From Enteroscipio rubneri (GTDB taxonomy: Bacteria > Actinomycetota > Coriobacteriia > Coriobacteriales > Eggerthellaceae): a DNA stretch of 64,000 bases. The notes under the pieces were generated by a model. The model searched no databases and had not been told where the DNA came from. It saw only the letters and a list, made by a program, of their open reading frames with translations. This document shows positions 1 to 9,441 of this stretch, piece by piece (the stretch's first letter is position 1; each line of letters begins with the position of its first letter). The stretch lies in contig NZ_PPEK01000003.1 of the NCBI RefSeq assembly GCF_002899715.1, positions 124,001 to 188,000 on the forward strand. The letters run 5' to 3'. Position numbers and translations under genes: made by a program.

Positions 1-449
1 CGCACCTCCCCGATGGTGGCGCCGGCGCGGGCGCGCTGCACGGCGTGCCACACGAGCAGGCCCTCGCCACCGGAGGCCGCCAGCGTGTCGACCGCGTACA
101 GCTTGCGCTCGGGAAATTCTGATGCAAGGTCGCGAATAAGCAACTCAGTGGCCTCGAACGTGCCGGAAAGCCCGCTTGAGAAACCGAGGTACAGGATATC
201 GCGCCCTTGCTCCAGAAGGCCGCGCATGAGCGCTTCAGAGTCGGCCAGGTTCGGCAGCGAGGTGGTGATCACTTTGCCCTCGCGCATCATGGTGTAGAAC
301 TGCTTGAGGTCGGTGTGCCGACCTTTGAGATAGCTCTGGTACTCCTTGCCGTCCACCATGAAGGTGAGGGGCAGGATATGCAGCCCGAATTCGTCGATCA
401 TCTCCTCGACGAGGTTGCTGCTCGAGTCGGTGACGATTTCAAAATCCAT
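1..449 (-). CDS. DegV family protein (partial, cut by window edge)
   Basis: This is the N-terminal 149 residues of a DegV-family fatty-acid-binding protein; the rest lies beyond the left edge. The family binds a fatty acyl chain and works with fatty acid kinase (FakA) to feed exogenous fatty acids into phospholipid synthesis. Visible marks are the start MDFEIVTDSSSNL, the TTSLPN motif at residues 62-67 (the family's TSxP ligand-contact loop) and the SSGLSGTFE loop at 91-99, all characteristic. The ATG at 449 is preceded by GGAGGA. A -10-like TATACT lies on the minus strand at 510-505. It is divergent from ileS, sharing an intergenic region of about 220 bp. The family call is secure; the exact paralogue is not known. 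Confidence 0.88.
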   Translation of the reverse strand, partial: MDFEIVTDSSSNLVEEMIDEFGLHILPLTFMVDGKEYQSYLKGRHTDLKQFYTMMREGKVITTSLPNLADSEALMRGLLEQGRDILYLGFSSGLSGTFEATELLIRDLASEFPERKLYAVDTLAASGGEGLLVWHAVQRARAGATIGEV

Positions 450-504
450 GTCGTTCCTCCGATGTGCGGGGCCGCCGCGAAAGGGCGCCGTGGTTACCTT
501 CTAA

Positions 505-612
505 AGTATACCTATTTCCCTGCAATTTCTTGTGTCGCATTTTTGAAATGTGGCTGAGGGGAGGGGAATATGCCCCTGGCGCGCGTGCAATCCGCGCACA
601 ATCGCATATACT
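505..612. promoter_or_regulatory. Divergent promoter region between degV-like gene and ileS
   Basis: The minus strand has TATACT at 510-505 for the degV-like gene. The plus strand has GTGCAA (585-590), a 16-bp spacer and TATACT (607-612) for ileS. The remaining leader to the ileS GTG at 674 is about 55 nt, and I see no T-box motif in it. These are read by eye only. Confidence 0.45.
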
Positions 613-673
613 ATACAGGTTTGAATCGGAAACGCCCTGAAACTCATGCACAGGATGAAAGGTACTCACAACC

Positions 674-3523
674 GTGGCGAACAGTTACAAGGAAACGATG
701 AACCTGCCCAAGACCGACTTCGCGATGCGGGCGAACCTGCCCGAGAACGAGCCGAAGCGCCTCGCGAAGTGGGAGGAAGAGCGCATCTACGAGCAGGTGC
801 TCGAGAAGAACAAGGACGGCAAGCCCTTCATCCTGCACGACGGCCCCCCGTACGCCAACGGCCCCATCCACATCGGCCACGCCTTCAACAAGATCCTCAA
901 GGACTTCGTGAACAAGTCCCATGCGCAGCGCGGCTTCTTCACGCCGTACGTGCCGGGTTGGGACTGCCACGGCCAGCCCATCGAGCACATGGTGGAGAAG
1001 ACCCTCGGGCCCGAGAAGATGGCGAAGATCGACCAGCCCACGCTGCGCCGCCTGTGCCGCGAGTGGGCCGAGAAGTACGTCGACGTGCAGCGCGAGGGCT
1101 TCAAGCGCCTCGGCGTGAACGGCGACTGGGAGCACCCCTACCTCACGTTCACTCCGAACTACGAGGCGGGCAACGTCGAGGTGTTCAAGAAGATGTACCT
1201 GGACGGCTCGGTGTACCGCGGCCGCAAGCCCATCCACTGGTGCAAGCGCTGCCACACCGCGCTCGCCGAGGCCGAGATCGAGTACTCCGACGAGACGTCG
1301 CCGTCCATCTTCGTGAAGTTCAAGATGGACCTCATGCCCGGCATGTTCGAGGCCGCCGGCGCGACGGGCGACGCCTACGTGCTCATCTGGACCACCACGC
1401 CCTGGACGCTGCCGGCGAACACGGCCGTGTCGCTGGCGCCCGACGCCGACTACGTGATGGTGCAGGTAGCGGGCTCCAACATGATCATGGCGCGCGAGCT
1501 GGTGGAGCAGGTGGCCGAGATCGCGGGCTGGGAGTCCTACGACCTCGTGCGCGGCGCGGACGGCGAGCCCGTCTCGCTCAAGGGCCGCGAGTTCACGGGC
1601 CTCACCTACACGTGCCCCATCCGCCAGGACCTCAAGGGGACCATCATCTATGGCGACCACGTCACGCTCGAGTCGGGCACGGGCGCGGTGCACACCGCCC
1701 CCGGCCACGGCCAGGACGACTACCTGGTCGCCCTCGAGTTCGACGTGCCGCTGCTCATGCCGGTGGACGACAACGGCGTGCTCACCGACGAGGCGGGCCC
1801 CTTCGCGGGCCTCGACGTGGACGAGGCGAACCCGGCCATCATCGCGTGGCTGCGCGAGCGCGGCACGCTCGTGGCCCAGAAGGAGATCCTGCACAGCTAC
1901 CCGCACTGCTGGCGCTGCCACGAGCCGGTCATCTTCCGCGCCACCGACCAGTGGTTCGTGTCCATGGACAAGAACTCGCTGCGCGAGAACGCCCTCGACG
2001 CCATCGACCACAAGGTGGAGTGGATCCCCGCGTGGGCGAAGAACCGCATCGGGTCCATGGTGGCCGACCGCCCCGACTGGTGCATCTCGCGCCAGCGCTC
2101 ATGGGGCGTGCCCATCCCCGTGTTCAAGTGCGCCAAGTGCGGCAACACCGTGGCCACGGCCGAGACGTTCGACGCGGTGATCGACCTGTTCTACCGCGAG
2201 GGCGCCGACGCGTGGTTCACGCACGATCCGTCCGACTACCTGCCGCGCGGCGTGAAGTGCGAGACGTGCGGCTGCACCGAGCTGACCCCTGAGAAGGACA
2301 TCCTCGACGTGTGGTGGGAGAGCGGCGTGTCGCACACCTCCGTGCTGAAGCACCGCGAGGCCGAGGGCCTGCGCTTCCCGGCCGACATGTACCTCGAAGG
2401 CTCCGACCAGCATCGCGGCTGGTTCCAGTCGTCCCTGCTCACCAGCATGGGTGCCTACGGCGTGCCGCCGTACAAGTCCGTCATGCACTGCGGATTCACG
2501 ATGGACGCCGAGGGCAAGAAGATGTCGAAGTCGGCCGGAAACGGCGTCGACCCGGCGGACGTCATGGCGAAGAGCGGCGCCGACGTGCTGCGTTTGTGGG
2601 TGGCTAGCGTCGATTACTCCCAGGACGTGAACATCGGCGACGAGATCCTCGAGCGCACGAGCGAGGCGTACCGCCGCATCCGCAACACCTTCCGCTTCCT
2701 GTTGGGCAGCCTCGACGACTTCGACGACGAGCGCGACGTCGTCATGGATTGGGACGCCCTCGAGCCGCTCGACCAGTGGGCGATGGTGCGTACCCGGCAC
2801 CTGCTGGCCGACGTGGACGCCGCCTACGACGCCTACAAGTTCCACTACGTGTACCGCGCGGTGTACGACTACATCGTGAACGACCTGTCGGCCGTGTACA
2901 TGGACGCGACGAAGGACCGCCTCTACTCCGAGGCGCCCGACTCGCCGCGCCGCCGCGCCGTGCAGACCGTGCTCATGAACATCCTCGAGGTGCTCGTGCG
3001 CGTGTTGGCGCCGGTGCTCACATTCACGACCGACGAGGTATGGGAGCACTATCCGCGCGCCCTGCGCGAGCGCGAGGGGCGCCCGTCCAACGTGCAGCTG
3101 GCTGGTTGGCCGAAGATGTCCGACTTTGCGCCGGCGGTGCCTGCCGGCGAGGGCGAGCGCATCGCCGAGGACTTCGGCGTGGTGATGGGCGTGCGCGAGG
3201 TGGTGACGAAGGCGCTTGAGGACGCGCGCGGACAGAAGGTCGTGAACAAGAGCCAGGAGGCCGCCGTGACCGTGACGGCGCCGCGCAGCGTGCTCGACGT
3301 GCTGGAGCGCTACGACGCCGCCGCGTTCGAGGAGCTGTTCATCGTGGCGTCGGTGGCGTTCGTCGAAGGCGGGGAGCTGTCGGCGGCAGTGGAGAAGACC
3401 GACGCCGAGAAGTGCCCGCGCTGCTGGAACTACCGCGCGCTCGGCGGCAACCCGAACCATCCGGATGTGTGCGAGCGCTGCGGCGACGCGCTCGACGCCC
3501 TCGGCTATGCGGAGGGCGAGTAG
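674..3523 (+). CDS. ileS: Isoleucyl-tRNA synthetase
   Basis: Class I aminoacyl-tRNA synthetase of 949 aa that charges tRNA-Ile with isoleucine in the cytoplasm. The HIGH motif appears as PIHIGH at residues 64-69 and the KMSKS motif around residues 616-620 (KKMSKSAGN). Between them lies the CP1 editing domain (GTGAVHTAPGHGQDDY). The C-terminal zinc finger has two CxxC pairs, CPRCW and CERCGD, near residues 915-937. The length is the usual bacterial one. The GTG at 674 is chosen because MANSYKETMNLPKTDF matches the family N-terminus; an upstream SD is weak (AAAGG at 658). It is the first gene of a tight run with lspA (start 4 nt past the stop) and rluD. Confidence 0.98.
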   Translation: MANSYKETMNLPKTDFAMRANLPENEPKRLAKWEEERIYEQVLEKNKDGKPFILHDGPPYANGPIHIGHAFNKILKDFVNKSHAQRGFFTPYVPGWDCHGQPIEHMVEKTLGPEKMAKIDQPTLRRLCREWAEKYVDVQREGFKRLGVNGDWEHPYLTFTPNYEAGNVEVFKKMYLDGSVYRGRKPIHWCKRCHTALAEAEIEYSDETSPSIFVKFKMDLMPGMFEAAGATGDAYVLIWTTTPWTLPANTAVSLAPDADYVMVQVAGSNMIMARELVEQVAEIAGWESYDLVRGADGEPVSLKGREFTGLTYTCPIRQDLKGTIIYGDHVTLESGTGAVHTAPGHGQDDYLVALEFDVPLLMPVDDNGVLTDEAGPFAGLDVDEANPAIIAWLRERGTLVAQKEILHSYPHCWRCHEPVIFRATDQWFVSMDKNSLRENALDAIDHKVEWIPAWAKNRIGSMVADRPDWCISRQRSWGVPIPVFKCAKCGNTVATAETFDAVIDLFYREGADAWFTHDPSDYLPRGVKCETCGCTELTPEKDILDVWWESGVSHTSVLKHREAEGLRFPADMYLEGSDQHRGWFQSSLLTSMGAYGVPPYKSVMHCGFTMDAEGKKMSKSAGNGVDPADVMAKSGADVLRLWVASVDYSQDVNIGDEILERTSEAYRRIRNTFRFLLGSLDDFDDERDVVMDWDALEPLDQWAMVRTRHLLADVDAAYDAYKFHYVYRAVYDYIVNDLSAVYMDATKDRLYSEAPDSPRRRAVQTVLMNILEVLVRVLAPVLTFTTDEVWEHYPRALREREGRPSNVQLAGWPKMSDFAPAVPAGEGERIAEDFGVVMGVREVVTKALEDARGQKVVNKSQEAAVTVTAPRSVLDVLERYDAAAFEELFIVASVAFVEGGELSAAVEKTDAEKCPRCWNYRALGGNPNHPDVCERCGDALDALGYAEGE

Positions 3524-3526
3524 CAC

Positions 3527-4075
3527 GTGGAGCAGGCAAACGCCATAAAGTCGCACCGTGGACGCGCCGCGTTGTTGTTTGCGGCCGTCTTCGTCGTCTG
3601 GCTCGCCTTCGACGTGGTCACGAAAGGTTGGGTCGCGGGCGGGTGGTCGGAGGGAGAGCTCGTCACGGGACCCATCCTGGGCCTCGTGCGCTTCCATCTC
3701 GTCCATAACACGGGCATGGCCTGGGGCATGTTCGGCGATTCGACGTTCGCGCTGGGCGTCATGTCGCTTGTGGTGTGCGCGATTATGGTCCTGTACCTGT
3801 TCGCGTTCTCGCCGAACGCCGGCAAACTGGAAATCGTGGGGATCGCGCTTGTGGTGGCGGGCGGCATAGGTAACGCGCTCGATCGCTTTACGCTCGGTTA
3901 CGTGGTGGACTTTATCGAGCCGGTGTTCATCGACTTCCCGGTGTTCAACGTGGCCGACATCGGCGTGACGTGCGGATTCGTTCTGTTTCTTGCAGGCATG
4001 CTGCTTTCATGGCATCGCGGCGATCGCGCGGATGCCCAGGCTGCGCCAGGCCCCGGGGAATCCGACGCTCGATGA
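3527..4075 (+). CDS. lspA: Lipoprotein signal peptidase (signal peptidase II)
   Basis: Integral membrane aspartic protease of 182 aa that cleaves the signal peptide of diacylglyceryl-prolipoproteins. Four hydrophobic segments are visible. The two catalytic aspartates fall in the conserved blocks GNALDRFTLGYVVDF (Asp near 119) and FNVADIGVT (Asp near 144); NTGMAWGMF matches the family NxGxAF block. It starts at a GTG three nt after the ileS stop. Its stop overlaps the rluD start (ATGA), so the three genes are almost certainly co-transcribed. The ileS-lspA pairing is a widespread bacterial arrangement. Confidence 0.95.
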   Translation: MEQANAIKSHRGRAALLFAAVFVVWLAFDVVTKGWVAGGWSEGELVTGPILGLVRFHLVHNTGMAWGMFGDSTFALGVMSLVVCAIMVLYLFAFSPNAGKLEIVGIALVVAGGIGNALDRFTLGYVVDFIEPVFIDFPVFNVADIGVTCGFVLFLAGMLLSWHRGDRADAQAAPGPGESDAR

Positions 4076-5118
4076 CGCGCCTTTTGAGCCATATCGTCGA
4101 CCCTGCTGACGCGGGGCTGCGCCTCGACGCGCTCCTCGCCGCGCGCGGACTGTATCCCAGCCGCAGTGCGGCCGCTCGGGCCGTGGACGAGGGAGCCGTG
4201 TACGTCAACGGCTCCACGGTGCCCAAGAAGCACGCCGTGACCGCAGGCGACACCATCGTGTTCCAGGTAGAGAACGCGCCGACGCCCGGGCCTGTGGCGG
4301 GGCAGCCTATCGATCTCGATATCCGCTACGAGGACGAGCATCTCATCGTGTTGTCGAAGCAAGCGGGTCTCGTGTGTCATCCGTCCGTCGATCACGACGA
4401 CGGCACGCTCGTGAATGCGCTCATCTATCATTGCGGCGCGGATAATCTGTGCAACGTGCAGGGTCAGGATGATCGCCTGGGCATCGTGCATCGGCTCGAC
4501 CGCGACACCACCGGGCTTATGCTGGCGGCGAAAGACGATGTGACCGGCTCTGCCCTCATGGCCGATATTCGCGACCGCGCGGTCGATCGCCGCTACTTGG
4601 CGCTCGTTCACGGCGTGATTGCGCATGACACCGGCATGATCGATGCGCCCATCGCGCGTTCCGCCTCCGAGCGCACGCGCATGGCCGTGCGCGACGCGCC
4701 GTCGGCTCGCGAGGCGGTCACGACGTTTCGCGTGCTCGAGCGCTTCGAGCATGGATCACGCGACGACGGTTACACCCTCGTCGATTGTAAGCTGTTCACG
4801 GGGCGTACACATCAGATCCGCGTGCACATGGAATACGCGAAGCATCCCCTCGTAGGCGATCCGTCGTATACGGCGAACGCACCGAAGGATCCTACTGCTG
4901 ATCTTGGACTCGCGCGACAGTTCCTCCACTCGTTCCAGATTACCTTTGTCCATCCCGTCACGGGGAAGGAGATGCATTTCCTCGATGCGCTGCCCGTTGA
5001 CCTTCAAGATGCGCTCGACAGCCTGGCTTCGCGCAGCTTGGGACGCACCATGGCGGGCGAGGAAATGCTCGAACTGCTGAGGGGGCGGACCGAGGCCGGG
5101 GCAGGAGAAGAAGGCTGA
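4072..5118 (+). CDS. rluD: RluD-like 23S rRNA pseudouridine synthase
   Basis: Pseudouridine synthase of the RsuA/RluA superfamily, 348 aa. It has an N-terminal S4 RNA-binding domain (residues about 12-75, LRLDALLAARGLYPSRSAAARAVDEG) and a catalytic domain with the signature HRLDRDTTGLM around residues 141-151, where the Asp is the nucleophile; GRTHQIRVHM is the second family block. RluD-type enzymes modify helix 69 of 23S rRNA. Other RluA-family substrates cannot be excluded. The ATG at 4072 overlaps the lspA stop, which fixes the start. Confidence 0.9.
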   Translation: MTRLLSHIVDPADAGLRLDALLAARGLYPSRSAAARAVDEGAVYVNGSTVPKKHAVTAGDTIVFQVENAPTPGPVAGQPIDLDIRYEDEHLIVLSKQAGLVCHPSVDHDDGTLVNALIYHCGADNLCNVQGQDDRLGIVHRLDRDTTGLMLAAKDDVTGSALMADIRDRAVDRRYLALVHGVIAHDTGMIDAPIARSASERTRMAVRDAPSAREAVTTFRVLERFEHGSRDDGYTLVDCKLFTGRTHQIRVHMEYAKHPLVGDPSYTANAPKDPTADLGLARQFLHSFQITFVHPVTGKEMHFLDALPVDLQDALDSLASRSLGRTMAGEEMLELLRGRTEAGAGEEG

Positions 5119-5157
5119 CTCCCTGTCTGAGAGACGCTCGCTGCTCGGTTGCTTTCG

Positions 5158-5976
5158 TCAATCTCTGCCGTACACGCTCATGTTCTGCATGCGGGATTGG
5201 AGGTAGTCGTCGGGAAAGTGCTCATCGAAGAACAGCTGCTCCCAGGTGGTTGCCGGCACGCCGATGGCACGCTGGCTTTCTCGATCAAGCGCGAGCAGCG
5301 TCACGACCACATCGAGAGCCAGGAATATGCTCAGAGCACCTGTGAAGAGGCGGGCGGCAAGGCTCTTTGCGCTCACGTAGGCGAAAACGTTCTTGATGGC
5401 GGGAAGGACCGTGCGTACCCATACGAGGCCGAGCAGTCCCCACATCACTCCGAATGCGAAATTCGTTCGTCCATGAATGGATCCGAAGGTGCCATCGTAG
5501 TTCCAGGCAACCGCGCCCCAGAGCTCCTCCATCATAAGGCTCGCTGAGTATTCGATAACTGAACCCAGCAGCATGGAGACCAGGAAAATAATGAGGTTGT
5601 GCGAATGGTAAAACCGGTTGAGGAAGGCGGTGAGCGCTACGGCTGCCACGCCATAGATAGGCGAGAAGGGCCCCCACACGAGCCCTGCCCGGCTTTCGTA
5701 GCCGCCGTACACAATGGCATGGAACACCGTCTCTACGACAAGGCCGAATACGCATCCCGCCACGAAGATCCAGAACAGCGTGAAGTAGTCGATGCGAAGA
5801 TAGCCACTATCGGGTTTGACCTGCTCTTTGACCTCCTGGCCGAGCTCCCTGAGAACGCCGGGCGATGACTGGACGTCAAAGGAAGAAGCGCCGTCTCGAT
5901 CCGCCTTTCGTCTGCTGATAGGCAAAGAGCCGTGCGGCGCATGCCCCGCCGCCGTTTTTTTCGGTTCTTTCCCCAT
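5158..5976 (-). CDS. CmpB-like putative ABC transporter permease (membrane protein)
   Basis: A 272-aa membrane protein matching the family annotated as putative ABC-transporter type IV / CmpB. Around 50 charged, probably cytoplasmic residues are followed by about five hydrophobic segments. The block WGPFSPIYGVAAV, the LGSVIEYSASLMMEELWG stretch and the WNYDG segment are the recurring landmarks of this family. No ATPase partner is nearby, and despite the name its transport role is unproven. The ATG at 5976 has GGAGGG at the right distance. It is convergent with rluD and divergent from the ferrochelatase; TATAGT on the minus strand at 6013-6008 could be its -10. Confidence 0.8.
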   Translation of the reverse strand: MGKEPKKTAAGHAPHGSLPISRRKADRDGASSFDVQSSPGVLRELGQEVKEQVKPDSGYLRIDYFTLFWIFVAGCVFGLVVETVFHAIVYGGYESRAGLVWGPFSPIYGVAAVALTAFLNRFYHSHNLIIFLVSMLLGSVIEYSASLMMEELWGAVAWNYDGTFGSIHGRTNFAFGVMWGLLGLVWVRTVLPAIKNVFAYVSAKSLAARLFTGALSIFLALDVVVTLLALDRESQRAIGVPATTWEQLFFDEHFPDDYLQSRMQNMSVYGRD

Positions 5977-6069
5977 TCGCCTGCCCTCCGATAAGCCAAT
6001 GGGCTAAACTATATCAGATTTTGAGAGGCGGAATCCGACCTTTCGTCCTGTCCCTGTTTCTGGAAGGTG

Positions 6070-7113
6070 ATGGTCTACGTGGCTGCGAGGGATCGCTGCG
6101 GAGTACTCCTCGTGAACACGGGCACGCCAACGGAGCCCCGTCCGCGTGCCGTGCGGAAGTATCTTGCAAAGTTCCTGATGGATCGCCGTATAGCTCCTAT
6201 GAATCGCGTCGCGTGGTGGTGCATCCTGCACGCAGGCATCCTGCCCAAGCGCGGGAGGGCATCGGCGGAGAAGTATGCGCGGATATGGACCGAGGAAGGC
6301 TCTCCATTCACCATCGTCCATACCAGCCTCCAGGCAGGACTCGCCGATGTTCTCAAGCAAGAGGGGTTCGATGCCGTGGTTCGCTGCGGCATGAGTTACG
6401 GCGAACCGGCGGTGACGGATTGCGTGCGCGAGCTCAAAGAGGCGGGCTGCACGCATCTTGTTGTGCTGCCGCTGTACCCCCAGAGCGCCTATTCGACGAC
6501 GGGGGCGGTGTCTGATGGTGTACAACGCGCGCTGCGTAAAACGCGCTGGGATGTGCCATGCGATTTTATCGACAACTACCACGACCATCCGACCTACATT
6601 GGCGCCATAGCGGCTTCGCTGCAGCATGCGGGCTTCCGCATCGATTCCGATGACAAGGTACTGTTCTCCTACCACTCGATTCCGTTGAACGATATCGAAG
6701 CGGGCGATACCTATGAGCTGCAGACCGGTGCCTCAAGCCTGCAGATTGCCGGCGAACTCGGTATCGATCGCACCCGCTGGACCATCGGCTATCAGTGCCG
6801 CTTCGACAAGAACCGCGAATGGCTTTCGCCCTTCACCCGTGATGTGCTGTCGCGCTGGGCTGAAACGGATGCGCCGCGGGTGTTTCTGATATGTCCGAAC
6901 TTTGCCGTGGACTGTCTCGAAACGCTCTACGATATAGACTATGAACTGAAACCGCATTATTTGGAGCGGATTGCAGCGGCAGGACGCGAGCCCGGACAGG
7001 AGGCGCTCGTGTACGTTTCCTGCCTCAATCGGAGCCGCGCACACCTCAAGGTGCTTGCCGATGTGGTTCGACCGCATATGAAAGGGGGCCGCAATGGCCG
7101 ATATGACCGGTGA
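6070..7113 (+). CDS. hemH: Ferrochelatase (proteobacterial-type sequence)
   Basis: Inserts Fe2+ into a porphyrin (protoporphyrin IX or coproporphyrin III). Family marks are the start GVLLVNTGTP, YLAKFLMDRRI, WTEEGSPF, GMSYGEPAV, VVLPLYPQSAYSTTGAV, the catalytic-His block FSYHSIP near residue 203, and CPNFAVDCLETLYDI near the C-terminus. By memory, these blocks read closer to the Gram-negative HemH than to actinobacterial CpfC, so the substrate is uncertain. The ATG at 6070 directly follows an alternative GTG at 6067; GGAAGG just upstream serves either. It overlaps coaBC by 20 nt. No other heme-synthesis gene is in the window. Confidence 0.92.
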   Translation: MVYVAARDRCGVLLVNTGTPTEPRPRAVRKYLAKFLMDRRIAPMNRVAWWCILHAGILPKRGRASAEKYARIWTEEGSPFTIVHTSLQAGLADVLKQEGFDAVVRCGMSYGEPAVTDCVRELKEAGCTHLVVLPLYPQSAYSTTGAVSDGVQRALRKTRWDVPCDFIDNYHDHPTYIGAIAASLQHAGFRIDSDDKVLFSYHSIPLNDIEAGDTYELQTGASSLQIAGELGIDRTRWTIGYQCRFDKNREWLSPFTRDVLSRWAETDAPRVFLICPNFAVDCLETLYDIDYELKPHYLERIAAAGREPGQEALVYVSCLNRSRAHLKVLADVVRPHMKGGRNGRYDR

Positions 7114-8326
7114 AGCAGGCAGCTCGCAGCAGGGTTCTGCACAGAAGACGGTGCTCGTGGGTGTCACGGGCTGCATTGCCGCATATAAAACCTGTCTGAT
7201 CGTGCGCGGACTGCAGAAGGCGGGTGTTCGCGTGAAGGTGGTCATGACGGAGCACGCGACCGAGTTCGTGGGTCCGGCAACCTTTCGCGCGCTCACGAAC
7301 GAGACGGTGGGCGTCGGTTTGTTCGACGACCCGTCCGATCCCATTCATCACGTTTCGCTCGCCCAGGAAGCGGATGCGTTCCTTATCGCGCCGTGCACGG
7401 CGAACGTCATTGCGAAGATTGCCAACGGCATCGCCGACGATCTTCTGACGACGACCGCACTTGCTGTCACGGCGCCGCTCATCATCGCGCCGGCCATGAA
7501 CGTGAACATGTACGAGAACGCCGCGACACGGTACAACATCGGCAAGCTGCACATTCGCGGAGTCCGCATCATCGAGGCGGGCGACGGCTACTTGGCGTGC
7601 GGCGACGTGGGCAAAGGCCGTTTGGCTGACGTAGACGACATCGTTGCGGCCACGCTCGACGAGCTGGGGATGTCTCGCGATCTGGAGGGCCGCCACGTGA
7701 TGGTGACAGCTGGACCGACCGTCGAACCTATCGATCCTGTGCGCTATTTGACGAACCACTCGTCGGGTAAGACGGGCTATGCAATCGCGCGCGCCGCGTC
7801 CTTGCGCGGAGCCGACGTCACCTTGATATCGGGCCCCGTCCCTTTGCCGGCGCCTGAGGGAGTTCGCCTTGTTCCGGTGCGTACGGCCCTCGATATGATG
7901 GCGGCGGCTGAAGCGGCATTTCGCGACGCGGATATTGCGGTGTTCGCTGCGGCGGTGGCCGACATGCGTCCGAAGAAAGCAGCCGAGCACAAGCTGAAGA
8001 AAGGGGTTGCCGATGCCGAGCTGGGCACGATCGAGCTTGTTGAAAACCCCGACATTCTCGCCACGCTCGGTGCGCGCAAGGAGCACCAAGTGGTTGTGGG
8101 CTATGCAGCGGAGACGCACGATGTGGTAGGGAACGCACAGAAGAAGCTTCTGGCAAAAAACGCCGACTTCGTGGTGGCCAACGATGTGAGAGAAGGCCGT
8201 GCGTTCGGAGCCGATGTCAACGAGGTGCTATTCGTAGATGCGGAAGGGGTTGAAGAACTGCCCCTCATGACGAAGGAGCGCCTGGCAGATGCCGTGCTCA
8301 ACAAAGCGCTTCAGTATCTGCGCTGA
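7094..8326 (+). CDS. coaBC: Bifunctional phosphopantothenoylcysteine decarboxylase/synthetase
   Basis: A 410-aa fusion enzyme making 4'-phosphopantetheine for coenzyme A. The N-terminal CoaC flavoprotein domain (about 17-190) has GVTGCIAAYK, the catalytic His in DPIHHVSLA (near 84), the substrate-clamp APAMNVNMY and the reductant Cys in GYLACGDVGKGRL. The C-terminal CoaB domain begins at VMVTAGPTVEPIDPVRYLTN and contains HSSGKTGYAIA and the AAVADMRPK loop. Domain order and length are normal. It overlaps the ferrochelatase end by 20 nt, with AAAGGGGG upstream of the ATG, so the two genes are translationally linked. Confidence 0.97.
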   Translation: MADMTGEAGSSQQGSAQKTVLVGVTGCIAAYKTCLIVRGLQKAGVRVKVVMTEHATEFVGPATFRALTNETVGVGLFDDPSDPIHHVSLAQEADAFLIAPCTANVIAKIANGIADDLLTTTALAVTAPLIIAPAMNVNMYENAATRYNIGKLHIRGVRIIEAGDGYLACGDVGKGRLADVDDIVAATLDELGMSRDLEGRHVMVTAGPTVEPIDPVRYLTNHSSGKTGYAIARAASLRGADVTLISGPVPLPAPEGVRLVPVRTALDMMAAAEAAFRDADIAVFAAAVADMRPKKAAEHKLKKGVADAELGTIELVENPDILATLGARKEHQVVVGYAAETHDVVGNAQKKLLAKNADFVVANDVREGRAFGADVNEVLFVDAEGVEELPLMTKERLADAVLNKALQYLR

Positions 8327-8395
8327 TACAGGCGGCTTGACGCGTCGCACACGTCCTGCACCGCGGGGTTGATGCGGTATCTGCGCGTGAGCGTA

Positions 8396-9328
8396 TCAGG
8401 AGTCTTCTTCTTCGAAATCCTCCGTGTCCTCCGCGCTAGGATCCCATTTGAATTCCGTCGTGAATTCGATAAACGTCTCCACCGCTCTCGTCTTAAAGGC
8501 GCGTTCCTTGTAGACGAGGCAGATCGGATGGAAGTCCTTCGGCACGTCCGAAAGGGGTACTGCCACCAGATTGATGAAAGGCGCGAGACCGAGCGTATTG
8601 AGCACGAGTCCCACCGAATCGTTCTCGGAATCTACGAGCGCGCCCAGCGAGATCTCGTCGTCAGCATGCGCGGCGGCTTTCAAGCCTGCCGCATCGAGAT
8701 GACGGGCGACTTCCGTTCCGATGGGCGTTTCCGGCCGGTAGGTGATAATGGGGCAGTCATGAGATGCGAGCTCTGCGAGCGAAAGGCTTTCACGCGAAGC
8801 GAGCGGGTGGTTGCGGTGTAACAGCGCTACGAGCGACTGCGAGAGCACGGGTACGAAGGTGAGACCCGGGCGGTTCTCGACGTAGGCTGCGAATGCGAGT
8901 TCGTAGCGGTCGCGCTCCAGATCTTCAAGGAGGGGCAGGGTGAGACCCTGAAACAGGTTCACGGTTAGGCCGTCGCCGTAGGATGCTCGGTAGGCGCGCA
9001 TCAGAGCGGGAAGATAGCTATCTTGGACAGTGTAGACGGTGCCGATGTCGATAGTCCCGGTCAAAAGCTCTGCCTGTTCGCGAGCTCGCTCAACGCCTTT
9101 GTCAAGCGCATTGAGCGACTCGATAACCGCGGCTTCGAATTCGCGGCCGTACTTTGTGAGCTCGACGGTCCGCCCCTTGCGGGCGAACAGTGGAACGCCG
9201 AGCTCGCGCTCGAGGTTTGCCATGGCATTTGAGAGGGTGGACTGGGCGATGAACAGCTCGGCAGCGGCCTTCGTATAGTGCTGCAGCCGCGCAAGTGTCC
9301 TGAAATAGTACAGTTGCGAAAGGTTCAT
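8396..9328 (-). CDS. LysR-family transcriptional regulator
   Basis: A 310-aa LTTR. The N-terminal winged HTH (residues 1-60, MNLSQLYYFRTLARLQHYTKAAAELFIAQSTLSNAMANLE) is typical, with substrate-binding domain blocks following (TIDIGTVYTVQDSYLPALM). The C-terminus is strongly acidic (EDTEDFEEEDS). The ATG at 9328 is preferred to one 24 nt upstream because GGAGGAGG lies just before it. It is co-oriented with and downstream of the acyl-CoA dehydrogenase, separated by a strong terminator, so it probably has its own promoter. A role in controlling the neighbouring acyl-CoA genes is possible but unproven; no effector can be read from the sequence. Confidence 0.93.
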   Translation of the reverse strand: MNLSQLYYFRTLARLQHYTKAAAELFIAQSTLSNAMANLERELGVPLFARKGRTVELTKYGREFEAAVIESLNALDKGVERAREQAELLTGTIDIGTVYTVQDSYLPALMRAYRASYGDGLTVNLFQGLTLPLLEDLERDRYELAFAAYVENRPGLTFVPVLSQSLVALLHRNHPLASRESLSLAELASHDCPIITYRPETPIGTEVARHLDAAGLKAAAHADDEISLGALVDSENDSVGLVLNTLGLAPFINLVAVPLSDVPKDFHPICLVYKERAFKTRAVETFIEFTTEFKWDPSAEDTEDFEEEDS

Positions 9329-9441
9329 GCCGCCTCCTCCGTTGTTCGTCACCTACATCGCCTGCAAAGACGAACTGTGACTCGAACCGTACCCACTGTA
9401 TCATAGGCCATGCGGGTGTCCGGGCAAACGGAGACATCGGT

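Noticed and set aside
474-673. Possible T-box upstream of ileS
   Set aside because: The leader is too short and lacks the conserved AGGGTGGnACCGCG antiterminator and a terminator stem.
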